DNA from: JAKOQB01 sp050258235 | Lineage (GTDB): Bacteria > Pseudomonadota > Gammaproteobacteria > Burkholderiales > Burkholderiaceae_F | NCBI GenBank assembly: GCA_050258235.1 | Contig: JBLMYK010000221.1 | Coordinates: forward strand, 1-19,930 | Reading direction: 5' to 3' | Length of the DNA: 19,930 nt | Shown here: positions 9,084 through 17,420 of the stretch, one piece after another | How the letters are laid out: each line of letters starts with the position of its first letter | Numbering within the stretch: position 1 is the stretch's first letter | The notes under the pieces: generated by a model | The model's input: only the letters and a program-made list of their open reading frames with translations | What the model was told of the DNA's origin: nothing | Databases searched by the model: none | Made by a program: the position numbers and the translations under genes

Positions 9084-11828
9084 ATGTTTCCCGTGTCATA
9101 CGCCATCGTTGCGCGCGCAGGCGCGCTCGCCTTCTGCGCCGTCGCGCTGTGCGCTTGCGCGACGACGATCAACAAGCCGGCCGCGCCCGCCGCGGCCTCG
9201 GCACCGGCTGCCAAGCCGCCCGCTGCGAACGGAGCCGCTCCGGCTGGCTCGGCGGCGGCGCGCCCGGGCGAATCGCCGCCACCGCGTCCCTTTGCCGACG
9301 TGATCAAGGACGCAAAGGAGATCAAGGGCCTGTTCACGCTGTGGCAGAAGGACGACAAGGTATGGATCGAGATCCGCCCCGAGCAGCTCGATCAGCCGTT
9401 CCTCTTCAGCACCGTGCTGTCGCGCGGCATCGCCCAGCTTCCGTTCGTGCCCGGCCTGATGGGCGACGGCAATCTGGCGAGCTTCCATCGCATCGGCAAC
9501 CAGGTGCAGCTGATCGCGCGCAACACGGGCTTCCGCACCACGGACAACTCGCCGCTGGCGCGCGCCGCGCGTGCCAGCGTGTCCGACAGCATCCTGGCGT
9601 CGGTCGCGGTGGCGTCGGCGCCGCATGCCGAGCGCAAGTCGTTCCTGATCGAGGCGAACGCGCTGTTGCTGCATGACATTGCGGGGATCGGCACCGTGAT
9701 CGATGCGGCGTTCCGCATGGGTTATGCGCTCGATGCGCGCAACAGTTCGATCGAGCGCGTGCACAGCGCCGCCGACGACACCACGATCGCGGTGAACCTG
9801 CACTACTCGGTCGCCAAGCTGCCGGCGCCTCCCGTCACACCGCCGCCGGCGGGCACGCCGACCCCGACGCCGCCGCGCGCGCTCGCCGATCCGCGCAGCT
9901 TCCTGCTCGGCGTGCAGTACCGGTTCGCCGCGTTGCCCGCGCCGCCGATGCCGGTGCGGATCGCCGACGAGCGCGTCGGCTACTTCGTCGACGAATATCG
10001 CGACCTGACGCGCGAGTACACGGCAGAAGCGCGCGTGCGCGTGATCGATCGCTGGCGCCTGGAGAAGAAGGATCCGACCGTGGCCCTGTCCGAGCCTAAG
10101 CAGCCGATCGTCGCTTATCTTGACCGCAACATTCCGGCCGATCTGCGGCCCGCGGTCGAAGCGGGCGTGCTCGAATGGAACAAGGCCTTCGAGCAGGCCG
10201 GTTTCAAGAACGCGATCGTGGTCCGCCAGCAGCCCGATGATGCCGACTGGGACACGCTCGAAGGCCGCCACATCGCGGTCAAATGGTTCATCGACTCGAG
10301 CCTGGGCGGCACTGCGGCAATCGGCCCCCACACGTCGGACCCGCGTACCGGGGAGATCCTGTATGCGTCGGTGCTGATCCCGGACATCTGGGCGCGCATC
10401 TTCGGCCAGCGGTTCGAAGAGGTGCTGCCACCGCGCGTGCGGGGCCTTCAGGCCGAGCTGGCGAGAGTGCCGATCGAGCAGCAGTGCAGCTATGCCTACG
10501 ATGCGCTCGAACAGGCAGGGTTCTCGTTCGAGCTGCTGGTCCAGCGCGGTGAATTCGCCCGCGACAGCGAAGCCGCGCGGCGCTTCATCCTGGGCTCGAT
10601 CAAGGAGGTCGTGATGCACGAAGCCGGGCATGCGCTGGGACTGCGCCACAACTTCGAGGCGTCGAGCGCGTTCAAGCTGGACCAGTTGCGCAATGCGCAG
10701 TTCACGCAGAGTAACGGACTGTCGGCATCGATCATGGACTACGTGCCCGAAAACGTGCCGCTCGACAGCGAAGCGCGCGTCGGGCAGTTGCAGATGGACA
10801 CGATCGGGGCGTACGACCGCTGGGCGATCGAATGGGGCTACAAGCAGTTCGACGCCGCCGTGGAGCGCGCCGAGCTGGATCGGATCGCGGCCCGCTCCGC
10901 CACCGACCGCGCGCTCGCGTATGGCACCGACGAAGACGCTGGCGGCGGCGGCGAGGCCGGCACGGCGGCGACGGGTCTGGACCCGCGCACCAATCGCTTC
11001 GACCTCGGCGACGATGCGCTCGCGTACTACCAGCGCGAGGTCAGGCTGGTCCGCGAGCTGTGGACGCACACCGAACAGCGCAAGCTGGAACCAGACGACG
11101 ATTTCCGCATGTATCGCCGCAACCTCGAGCGCGGATTGCGGCAGATGCGCGGCGTGGCGCCGAACCTGGCCAAGTACATCGGCGGACTGTACGTCGATCG
11201 CGCGCGTGCCGGCGCCGGCCGCGCGCTGCTAACGCCGGTTGAGCCCGCACGCCAGCGCGCGGCGCTGAAGACGCTGACCACCGAACTCTTCGCGCCGGCG
11301 AGCTTCCGCTTCGACCCGTATTTCATGCGGCGCCTCGGCATCGACCAGTTCGCGCGCGACAGCGCGGCCACGCGCAGCCCGGACTTCAGCCTGCCCGCCG
11401 CGGTGCTCGACATCCAGCGCCCGGTACTCGATCTGCTGATGTCGGACAGCCTCGCCCAGCGGCTGGCGAACGCGGAGTCGAAGGCGACTGATCCGCGCGC
11501 ACTGCTGAGCTTCGCCGAAGTGCAGTCGACACTGACGGATGCCGTGTGGAGCGAACTGGCAACCGGCAGCGACATCGGCAGCCTGCGCCGCAACCTGCAG
11601 CGCGAGCACCTGCGGCGCCTGGCGGGCGCGCTGGTGAAGCCGCTTTCGACCGTCGCCGCGGACGTGCGTGCGGTGCAGCGCCAGCAGGCGGAACGCCTGG
11701 TCGCACGGCTGCAGCGTGCGCTTTCCGCGAAAGGACGCCGCGGTGCCGTGGCGCAGGCGCACCTGGCGGAAAGCCTGGCGACGCTGCGCGAGGCCCTTGC
11801 CGCGCCGCTCTACCGGACCGGAGTCTGA
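9084..11828 (+). CDS. zinc-dependent metalloprotease, probable lipoprotein (DUF5118/DUF5117/DUF4953 type)
   Basis: This 914-residue protein should be an extracytoplasmic metzincin-like peptidase. The N-terminus is a hydrophobic signal ending in LCAC; C25 is the best lipidation site, although the Cys before the Ala is unusual for a lipobox. An Ala/Pro-rich linker runs to about residue 70. A DUF5118-like segment (GLFTLWQKDDKVWIEI) and a DUF5117-like region follow, with a Pro/Thr-rich insert near 247-272. The catalytic motif is HEAGHALGLRH at residues 512-522 (zinc ligands H512, H516 and H522, catalytic E513). The Met-turn SIMDY comes about 30 residues later, with M551. The frame is open upstream across the start of valS, but the signal sequence supports the ATG at 9084. 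Substrates of this family are poorly known. It ends 7 bases from the convergent repeat-protein gene. Confidence 0.92.
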   Translation: MFPVSYAIVARAGALAFCAVALCACATTINKPAAPAAASAPAAKPPAANGAAPAGSAAARPGESPPPRPFADVIKDAKEIKGLFTLWQKDDKVWIEIRPEQLDQPFLFSTVLSRGIAQLPFVPGLMGDGNLASFHRIGNQVQLIARNTGFRTTDNSPLARAARASVSDSILASVAVASAPHAERKSFLIEANALLLHDIAGIGTVIDAAFRMGYALDARNSSIERVHSAADDTTIAVNLHYSVAKLPAPPVTPPPAGTPTPTPPRALADPRSFLLGVQYRFAALPAPPMPVRIADERVGYFVDEYRDLTREYTAEARVRVIDRWRLEKKDPTVALSEPKQPIVAYLDRNIPADLRPAVEAGVLEWNKAFEQAGFKNAIVVRQQPDDADWDTLEGRHIAVKWFIDSSLGGTAAIGPHTSDPRTGEILYASVLIPDIWARIFGQRFEEVLPPRVRGLQAELARVPIEQQCSYAYDALEQAGFSFELLVQRGEFARDSEAARRFILGSIKEVVMHEAGHALGLRHNFEASSAFKLDQLRNAQFTQSNGLSASIMDYVPENVPLDSEARVGQLQMDTIGAYDRWAIEWGYKQFDAAVERAELDRIAARSATDRALAYGTDEDAGGGGEAGTAATGLDPRTNRFDLGDDALAYYQREVRLVRELWTHTEQRKLEPDDDFRMYRRNLERGLRQMRGVAPNLAKYIGGLYVDRARAGAGRALLTPVEPARQRAALKTLTTELFAPASFRFDPYFMRRLGIDQFARDSAATRSPDFSLPAAVLDIQRPVLDLLMSDSLAQRLANAESKATDPRALLSFAEVQSTLTDAVWSELATGSDIGSLRRNLQREHLRRLAGALVKPLSTVAADVRAVQRQQAERLVARLQRALSAKGRRGAVAQAHLAESLATLREALAAPLYRTGV

Positions 11829-11835
11829 GCGCGCT

Positions 11836-12975
11836 TCACGCGCCCCGTGGCGATTTCGATTCGAGCGCGTCGCGTACCGCCCGCTCGATGCGTTCCTGCA
11901 GGGAGGTGCGCAGCATCTGGTTCGCCTCTGCCGACAGCTGCACGAACGCGGCGTCGGCGGCGGGCAGCAGCTGACTGCGCAGCTGCTCGTCGAACTGGGC
12001 GCGCGCCTCATTGAAGGTCCGCTCGGCGATTTCGTTCAGCGAAGCGTGCAGGGCCGTATTTGCCTTTGCCGACAGCTGCTCGAACGCGGCGGCGGCCGCG
12101 GGCTGGAGCTGATCGCGCACCTGCGCGTCGATCTGCGTCCGTGCGTCGTCGTGAGCCCGCGTGGCGATCTCGTTCAGGGAGGTTCGCAGGGCGGCATTTG
12201 CCTCCGTCGTCAGTTGCACGGCGGCGGCGTCGACCGCGGGCTGGAGCTGATCGCGCACCTGCGCATCGAGCCGCGCGCTTGCCTCGTTCAGGATCTGCTC
12301 GATGACCTCGTGCAGGGATGCGCGCAGCGCCGAAGTTGCTTCTGCCGAAAGCCTGGCGACCGAGGCGCCGACCGCGGGCTGGAGTTGTTCCCGCACCTGC
12401 GCATCGATCTGTGCACGCGCCTCGTTGAAGGTCCGCTCGGCGATCTCGTTCAGGGATGCGTGCAGGGCGTCATCGGCCTGCGCCGACAGCTGCACGACCG
12501 CGGCGTCGACGGCGGGCTGGAGCTGATCGCGCACCTGCGTGTCGATCTGCGCGCGCGCCTCGTTGAACGCCTGCTCGACGATCCCGTCCACCGACATCCG
12601 GAGCGCCTGGTTCGCTTCCGATGAGAGCTGCGCGATGGCAGCGTCGACCGCGGAGAGCAGCCGATCGCCGACGAGTGCGTCCATCTGTGCCGGCAGGCCG
12701 TCGAGAACCGCCTGCAGCGCCATGTCGCGAATCTCCTCGGCCGTCGGCGCAGGGGCGGGCGCCGCGGCGGGGGCCGGAGGTGGAAGTTCCACCGGCGGCA
12801 ACACCGGAGTCGCAGCGGGTGCCGGCTCGGCGTGGACCACCTGCTCCAGCGCGGGCAGCGCGAAGTCGAGATCGAGTTCGGGAAGGGTCAGCCTCTCGGT
12901 CAGCAGCGGAATCGACTCGTCGTCGTCGAACACCGACGTGTTCGCCGCGTTGCCTGGCCGCACGGGCGAAATCAT
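11836..12975 (-). CDS. Ala-rich protein with five tandem 46-residue helical repeats, in an operon with holC
   Basis: I cannot assign a function to this 379-residue protein. Residues 1-45 are acidic and leucine-rich (FDDDESIPLLTERLTLPELD). Residues 48-79 are an Ala/Pro linker. From about residue 83 it is all predicted helix: a diverged 46-residue unit (83-128), five gap-free repeats (129-174, 175-220, 221-266, 267-312, 313-358) and a partial unit (359-379). The repeat pattern is roughly LNEIAERTFNEARAQID, then AQVRDQLQPAVDAA, then QLSAEANAALRAS. A proline at repeat position 26 in all five suggests two helices per unit. There is no signal peptide or membrane segment, so it is probably cytoplasmic. 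Its ATG overlaps the holC TGA (ATGA), indicating translational coupling. A DNA- or replisome-linked role is guessed from position only. Cell-envelope or cytoskeletal coiled-coil roles are equally open. Confidence 0.85.
   Translation of the reverse strand: MISPVRPGNAANTSVFDDDESIPLLTERLTLPELDLDFALPALEQVVHAEPAPAATPVLPPVELPPPAPAAAPAPAPTAEEIRDMALQAVLDGLPAQMDALVGDRLLSAVDAAIAQLSSEANQALRMSVDGIVEQAFNEARAQIDTQVRDQLQPAVDAAVVQLSAQADDALHASLNEIAERTFNEARAQIDAQVREQLQPAVGASVARLSAEATSALRASLHEVIEQILNEASARLDAQVRDQLQPAVDAAAVQLTTEANAALRTSLNEIATRAHDDARTQIDAQVRDQLQPAAAAAFEQLSAKANTALHASLNEIAERTFNEARAQFDEQLRSQLLPAADAAFVQLSAEANQMLRTSLQERIERAVRDALESKSPRGA
11902..12591 (-). repeat. five tandem 138-bp coding repeats
   Basis: Five 138-base units encode the 46-residue repeats with no insertion or deletion between units. 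The plus-strand 20-mer GGGCTGGAGCTGATCGCGCA is exact at 12100, 12238 and 12514, with a three-mismatch copy at 12376, so the spacing is exactly 138 or a multiple. Other parts of the units are more diverged. Confidence 0.95.
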
Positions 12976-13397
12976 TCGCCGCTAACCTCGTGCGCCGCCG
13001 GAACGACACCACGCTCGCGCCAGGTGCGGAAGCGCTGGCGCGCCCGCGCGCGATCGTCGTCGTCGCGCGACACGACCTCGATCACACGCGGGAAACCGGT
13101 GCACCAGCCCGCCGCAGGGACGTCGTCATCGAGATTCAGCAGCAGGTCGCGCCGCGTATCGCCGTCCGCCGTGAGCGTCAGCCAGACCGGTGTGCCGTGC
13201 GCCAGCGGCGAGTCGACGTACACGTGCGGGACGAAATCGAGCGCAGAGAATGTCCACAGCGCATTGTCGAAGCGGGCCATCCGGTCGGCATCGCGGGCAT
13301 AGACGAGCACCGACAGGTTCGCGGCGCGCGCCTTGCGCACCACGCGGCAGGCGTACTGCAGTCGGTGATCGACGTTGAAGTAGAAATCGACGCGCAT
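12972..13397 (-). CDS. holC: DNA polymerase III subunit chi
   Basis: HolC is the chi subunit of the clamp-loader complex; with psi (HolD) it links the replisome to single-stranded DNA-binding protein. The 141-residue length is right for the family. Recognisable features are the N-terminal VDFYFNV strand, RKARAANLSVLVYARDADRM, FDNALWTF at 43-50, FVPHVYVDSP at 55-64, and TRRDLLLNLDDDVP at 81-94. The gene starts 43 bases after pepA on the same strand, a neighbour order found in many Proteobacteria. Its stop overlaps the start of the repeat protein. The ATG at 13397 lies directly before the conserved N-terminus; no strong Shine-Dalgarno sequence is visible. Confidence 0.95.
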   Translation of the reverse strand: MRVDFYFNVDHRLQYACRVVRKARAANLSVLVYARDADRMARFDNALWTFSALDFVPHVYVDSPLAHGTPVWLTLTADGDTRRDLLLNLDDDVPAAGWCTGFPRVIEVVSRDDDDRARARQRFRTWRERGVVPAAHEVSGE

Positions 13398-13440
13398 CGC
13401 GTGCCCATGATAATTAATGGGGCGCCGCGGTCCAGTTCGA

Positions 13441-14922
13441 TCACGCCGCGCGCTTCATCAGGAAGTTCGCCAGCAACGGCACCGGCCGGCCGGTCGCGCC
13501 CTTGGCGCTGCCGCTCTTCCAGGCGGTGCCGGCGATATCGATGTGCGCCCACCTGTATGCCTTGGTGAAGCGCGCCAGGAAGCATGCGGCGATCACGGCG
13601 CCCGCCTTGCCGGGCGTGCCGATGTTGGCCATGTCGGCGAAGTTCGACTTGATCTGGTCCTGGTAGTCGTCCTCGACCGGCATCCGCCACGCGGGGTCCA
13701 GCGCAGACCGCGCCGCCTTCAGCAGGTCGTCCGCGAGCGCCTCGTCGGTCGCGAACAGCCCCGAGTTGACGTCGCCGAGCGCGACCACGCACGCGCCGGT
13801 CAGGGTTGCGATGTCGATCACCGCCGCCGGCTTGAAGCGTTCCACGTAAGTCAGCGCGTCGCACAGGATCAGGCGTCCTTCCGCATCGGTGTTCAGGATC
13901 TCGATCGTCTGCCCCGACATCGAGGTCACGATGTCTCCCGGCTTGCTCGCTGTCCCCGACGGCAGGTTTTCGCATGCCGCGACCACCCCGACGACGTTGA
14001 TCTTCAGCTTCATCTCGGCGATCGCGCGCAGCGTGCCCAGCACCGAGGCGGCGCCGCACATGTCGAACTTCATCTCGTCCATCGCCGCCCCCGGCTTCAG
14101 CGAGATGCCGCCGGAGTCGAACGTGATCCCTTTGCCGACCAGCACGATCGGCGCCTGCGACTTCGCTGCCCCCTGATACCTGATCACGATCAGGCGCGGC
14201 GGCTCGGCCGATCCGCGCGTGACCGACAGGAACGCACCCATCTTCAGCTTCTCGATCTCCTTGCGATCGAGCACCTCGACGCCGAGCTTCCATTCCTTGC
14301 CGAGCTGGACTGCCTGCTCGCCCAGATAGGACGGCGTGCAGACATTGGCGGGCAGGTTGCCGAGCCGCTTCGTGAGCGCGGCGCCGTTGGCGATCGCCAC
14401 GCCTTCCTTCAGGCCGCGGTCGGCATGTGCGTCGCGCGCGTCGAGCAGCAACTGCACCCGCGCAACGCGTGGGCCGTTCTCTTCCTTCCGGCTCTTCAGC
14501 TCATCGGTGCGGAACACGGTCTCGCGGGCGGCCAGCGCCACCGTGCGCGCCTGCCAGGCGTGGTCGCGGCCGCGCAGCTTCCAGTCGGAAACGGCAAGTG
14601 CCAGATCCTGTACGCCGGCACCGGCACTGCGCACGGCGGCGCGCACCGCTTCGGCAAAGGCCTTGTCGCTGAACTCCTCCGCCTTGCCGAGCCCGACCAG
14701 CAGCACGCGCGGGCTGGCAATACCGGGGACGTTGCGCAACAGCACGGCGTTGCCGCGCCTGCCGGTGGCGTCCCCGCTCTTGACCGCAGCCGCCACTGCT
14801 CCCCTGGAGACGGCGTCGATCCGGCGCGCCGCCGCGGTCAACACGCCGTCGGCGTAGATGCCAGCGGCGACGCAGTCAGCCTTGACTGCATCGGCGCCGG
14901 CGACCTTCGTGCTAAAGTCCAT
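13441..14922 (-). CDS. pepA: leucyl aminopeptidase (M17), PepA
   Basis: PepA removes N-terminal amino acids in the cytoplasm with two metal ions; in E. coli it also binds DNA in Xer recombination and transcriptional control. The 493-residue length is normal. The N-terminal macro-like domain spans about residues 1-160. The catalytic domain carries GKGITFDSGGISLKP (263-277, with K264, D269 and K276), MKFDMCGAA (284-292, D287) and the signature NTDAEGRL (344-351, with D346, E348 and R350). The ATG at 14922 is preceded, 8 bases away, by GAGGA on the minus strand, and it gives the usual short N-terminus. A longer frame to 15030 is open but has no family character. It leads the pepA-holC-repeat protein group and diverges from lptF. 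Confidence 0.98.
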   Translation of the reverse strand: MDFSTKVAGADAVKADCVAAGIYADGVLTAAARRIDAVSRGAVAAAVKSGDATGRRGNAVLLRNVPGIASPRVLLVGLGKAEEFSDKAFAEAVRAAVRSAGAGVQDLALAVSDWKLRGRDHAWQARTVALAARETVFRTDELKSRKEENGPRVARVQLLLDARDAHADRGLKEGVAIANGAALTKRLGNLPANVCTPSYLGEQAVQLGKEWKLGVEVLDRKEIEKLKMGAFLSVTRGSAEPPRLIVIRYQGAAKSQAPIVLVGKGITFDSGGISLKPGAAMDEMKFDMCGAASVLGTLRAIAEMKLKINVVGVVAACENLPSGTASKPGDIVTSMSGQTIEILNTDAEGRLILCDALTYVERFKPAAVIDIATLTGACVVALGDVNSGLFATDEALADDLLKAARSALDPAWRMPVEDDYQDQIKSNFADMANIGTPGKAGAVIAACFLARFTKAYRWAHIDIAGTAWKSGSAKGATGRPVPLLANFLMKRAA

Positions 14923-15000
14923 CGCGCTTTTCCTCTTGCAGGGATGTTCGTCAGCGATCGTGTCGGCACTCTCGGGAAGGCCGACCTGCATTGGGCGCGC

Positions 15001-15006
15001 AGTATA
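15001..15006 (-). promoter_or_regulatory. possible -10 box for pepA
   Basis: On the minus strand this reads TATACT, five of six matches to the sigma-70 -10 box, about 80 bases before the pepA ATG. A good -35 is not evident. On the plus strand the overlapping TATAGC (15003-15008) could serve lptF, whose ATG is 28 bases further on. Confidence 0.3.
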
Positions 15007-15035
15007 GCGGCCACCTCTCGCGATCCGCATCCGTC

Positions 15036-16157
15036 ATGGTTTTCCAGCGTGCCATCGCCGCCGAGCTGTCGAATACGGCCGGCGCGGTGTTCACGGTGCT
15101 GTTCTCGATCATCTTCTCGGTCGGGCTGGTGCGGATCCTCGGCGAGGCCGCAGGCGGGCGCGTCGACAGCGCCGCCGTGTTCGCAATCGTCGCGCTGACC
15201 GCGCTCACCTACCTGCCGACGGTGCTCACGCTGACGCTGTTCGTGTCGGTGCTGATGACCGTGTCGCGCGCCTACCGCGACTCCGAGATGGTGGTGTGGT
15301 TTGCATCGGGGCAGAGTCTGCTGGCGTGGATCTACCCGGTGCTGCGCTTCGCCGCACCGATCATCGTTCTGGTCGCGGTGCTCTCGCTGGCGCTGTCGCC
15401 GTGGGCAAACCGGCAGATCGCCGAGAGCCGGCTGCGCTTCGAGCAGCGCGAGGACGTGAGCAAGATCGCGCCCGGGCGTTTCATCGAATCCGGCGGCGGC
15501 GATCGCGTGTTCTTCGTCGAAAGCGTCGACCTCGCCGGCGCACACGTGAGGAACGTGTTCGTCAGCCATCGCAGCCAGGGGCGCGAGGGCGTGATCGTTG
15601 CCGCCCAGGGCGTGATCGAAGTGCGGCCCGACGGCGATCGCTACCTGGTACTGGAGCAGGGTCGCCGTTACGAGGGGAAGCCGGGCGAAGCGGAATACCG
15701 GATGCTCGAATTCGACCGCTACGCGATCCGCCTCGACACCAAGCCCGAAGCCCCGCTGGCTGAGCTGGCCGCGCGCGCGAAGTCCAGCGACGAGCTGTGG
15801 CGGCAGCCGACGACCTGGAATCTCGGCGAACTGCTGTGGCGCGTCGGGTTGCCGATCGTCGCGCTGGTCGTCACCCTGCTGGCGATCCCGCTCGGCTACA
15901 CGAATCCGCGGGTCGGACGCTCTTTCAACCTGTTCCTCGCGGTGCTGGCGTTCCTGCTCTACAACAACGGGCTGTCGATCGTGCAGTCCTCCGTGCAGCG
16001 CGGAAACATTCCGTTCTGGGCCGGAGTCTGGCTCGCGCACGCGGTGGCGGCCGTCGTGGTCGCCCTGCTGTTCGCGCGGCGCGTGTACTGGCAGAGCTGG
16101 CTGCCGCGCTCGCTGATCGGCGCACTGCGGCGGCTCGGCTCACGGCAGGTGGCCTGA
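15036..16157 (+). CDS. lptF: LPS export permease LptF
   Basis: LptF is one half of the inner-membrane permease of the LptB2FG transporter, which extracts lipopolysaccharide from the inner membrane and passes it to LptC. The 373-residue protein has the family layout: three N-terminal membrane segments (about 13-33, 46-71 and 97-121), a periplasmic beta-jellyroll domain (about 125-255), and three C-terminal segments (about 268-290, 298-316 and 325-350). Family markers are VFQRAIAAELSNTAGAVF near the start, SRAYRDSEMVVWFASGQSL in the cytoplasmic coupling region, and the conserved IPLGYTNPRVGRSFN before the fifth segment. It diverges from pepA across a 113-base gap and overlaps lptG by one base (TGATG). 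Confidence 0.97.
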   Translation: MVFQRAIAAELSNTAGAVFTVLFSIIFSVGLVRILGEAAGGRVDSAAVFAIVALTALTYLPTVLTLTLFVSVLMTVSRAYRDSEMVVWFASGQSLLAWIYPVLRFAAPIIVLVAVLSLALSPWANRQIAESRLRFEQREDVSKIAPGRFIESGGGDRVFFVESVDLAGAHVRNVFVSHRSQGREGVIVAAQGVIEVRPDGDRYLVLEQGRRYEGKPGEAEYRMLEFDRYAIRLDTKPEAPLAELAARAKSSDELWRQPTTWNLGELLWRVGLPIVALVVTLLAIPLGYTNPRVGRSFNLFLAVLAFLLYNNGLSIVQSSVQRGNIPFWAGVWLAHAVAAVVVALLFARRVYWQSWLPRSLIGALRRLGSRQVA

Positions 16158-17293
16158 TGCGCACCCTGCGGCGGTACCTGACGCGCGAGGTGGCACAGGC
16201 CACCGGCTTCGTGCTGTTCGCGCTGCTCGCCCTGTTCGCATTCTTCGACCTGATCGCGCAGCTCAACGAGATCAGCTCCACCTACCAGCTGCGCACCGCA
16301 TTCGCGTACGTCACGCTGTCTTTGCCGTCGCGCACCTACGAACTGATGCCGATCGCCGCGCTGATCGGCACCATCTACGCGCTGTCGAAGCTCGCGTCGA
16401 ACTCGGAATTCACGATCATGCGCGTGTCCGGCATGAGCACGCGCCGGCTGGCGGGCACCCTGATCCGCATCGCGCTGGTGTTCATCGCGCTCACGTACCT
16501 GTTCGGCGAGCTGGTGGCGCCGCCGGCAGAGCGCGTCGCGCAGCAGCTGAAGCTTGCCGCCAAGGGAGATTCGGTCGAGGAGTTTCGCTCCGGTGTCTGG
16601 GTGCGCGATGCGGTCAAGGGCAACGACGGGAAGATCGAACGCTGGCGCTTCGTCAACGTCAGGCAGGTCCGACCCGATGGCACGCTGCGGTCGATGCGCG
16701 TGTTCGAATTCGATCGCGACTATCGGCTGCGCGCGATCGGCACCGCCGCGAGCGGCCGTTTCATTGTCGACAGCAAGGGGCCGGCGTGGCAACTGAACGA
16801 CGTGGTCGCCACACTGCTGCCGGTCGTATCGCCGAGCGACACCGCGCAGTCGGACCAGCGCACCGAGATCGTCCGTGCGGGCACCTTGCGGTGGGCCTCC
16901 GAACTGACGCCGGACATCTTCAACGTGCTGCTGGTGCAGCCGGAACGGATGGCGGCGATCGACCTGGCGCAGTACATCCGCCATCTGAGCGCCAACCGCC
17001 AGCAGACCGACCGCTACGAGATCGCACTGTGGAACAAGGTCTTCTACCCGCTCGCGATCCTCGTGATGATGATGCTGGCGCTGCCGTTCGCGTACCTGCA
17101 CGTACGCCAGGGCAGCGTGAGCCTGAAGATCTTCACCGGCGTGATGATCGGCGTGATCTTCTACATGATGAACAAGCTGTTCGCCCACCTCGGCCTGCTG
17201 AACACCTGGCCGCCGGTGGTGGTGGCCGCGCTGCCGAGCCTCGTGGTTCTAGGAGTCGCGCTCGGCACGCTTTACTGGCTCGAGCGGCGCTGA
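16157..17293 (+). CDS. lptG: LPS export permease LptG
   Basis: LptG pairs with LptF in the LptB2FG exporter. The 378-residue protein has the same plan: membrane segments at about 13-34, 57-80 and 101-121, a periplasmic domain with DGKIERWRFVNVRQV and MRVFEFDRDYRL, and three C-terminal segments from about 290. Markers are the N-terminal MRTLRRYLTREV, the coupling-helix region SNSEFTIMRVSGMSTRRL and the conserved ALWNKVFYPLAILVMMMLALPFAYL. The ATG at 16157 shares its A with the lptF stop, so translation is coupled. The ATPase LptB and LptC are not in the window, as is usual, since they lie elsewhere in most Proteobacteria. Confidence 0.97.
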   Translation: MRTLRRYLTREVAQATGFVLFALLALFAFFDLIAQLNEISSTYQLRTAFAYVTLSLPSRTYELMPIAALIGTIYALSKLASNSEFTIMRVSGMSTRRLAGTLIRIALVFIALTYLFGELVAPPAERVAQQLKLAAKGDSVEEFRSGVWVRDAVKGNDGKIERWRFVNVRQVRPDGTLRSMRVFEFDRDYRLRAIGTAASGRFIVDSKGPAWQLNDVVATLLPVVSPSDTAQSDQRTEIVRAGTLRWASELTPDIFNVLLVQPERMAAIDLAQYIRHLSANRQQTDRYEIALWNKVFYPLAILVMMMLALPFAYLHVRQGSVSLKIFTGVMIGVIFYMMNKLFAHLGLLNTWPPVVVAALPSLVVLGVALGTLYWLERR

Positions 17294-17310
17294 CGGACAG
17301 CGCCGCGCGC

Positions 17311-17318
17311 GGGGGGGG
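17311..17318 (+). other. run of eight G
   Basis: An uninterrupted G8 lies in the non-coding gap after lptG. It affects no gene as read, but such runs are prone to length error in sequencing and slippage in the cell. Confidence 0.9.
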
Positions 17319-17420
17319 CATGCGTCGCCCTGCGGGACGCTTGCGCCCGAACCGGGCCGCCAAGTCGTCCGAAACGCTGCCCGCGGAACCGGGCGGGGTC
17401 CGACGCGGTCAATTGACAGC

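Noticed and set aside
11829..11843. GCGCG-N5-CGCGC between the convergent stops of the metalloprotease and repeat-protein genes, as a two-way terminator.
   Set aside because: The stem has only 5 bases, there is no T tract on either side, and such GC palindromes are frequent at this base composition.
11902..12591. Regular repeats that could suggest a CRISPR array or a satellite.
   Set aside because: The 138-base period is continuous, in frame and without unique spacers; it encodes protein repeats.
14962..14985. GTCGGC-N12-GCCGAC in the pepA-lptF gap as an operator.
   Set aside because: A 6-base GC-rich arm is expected by chance here and nothing else supports it.
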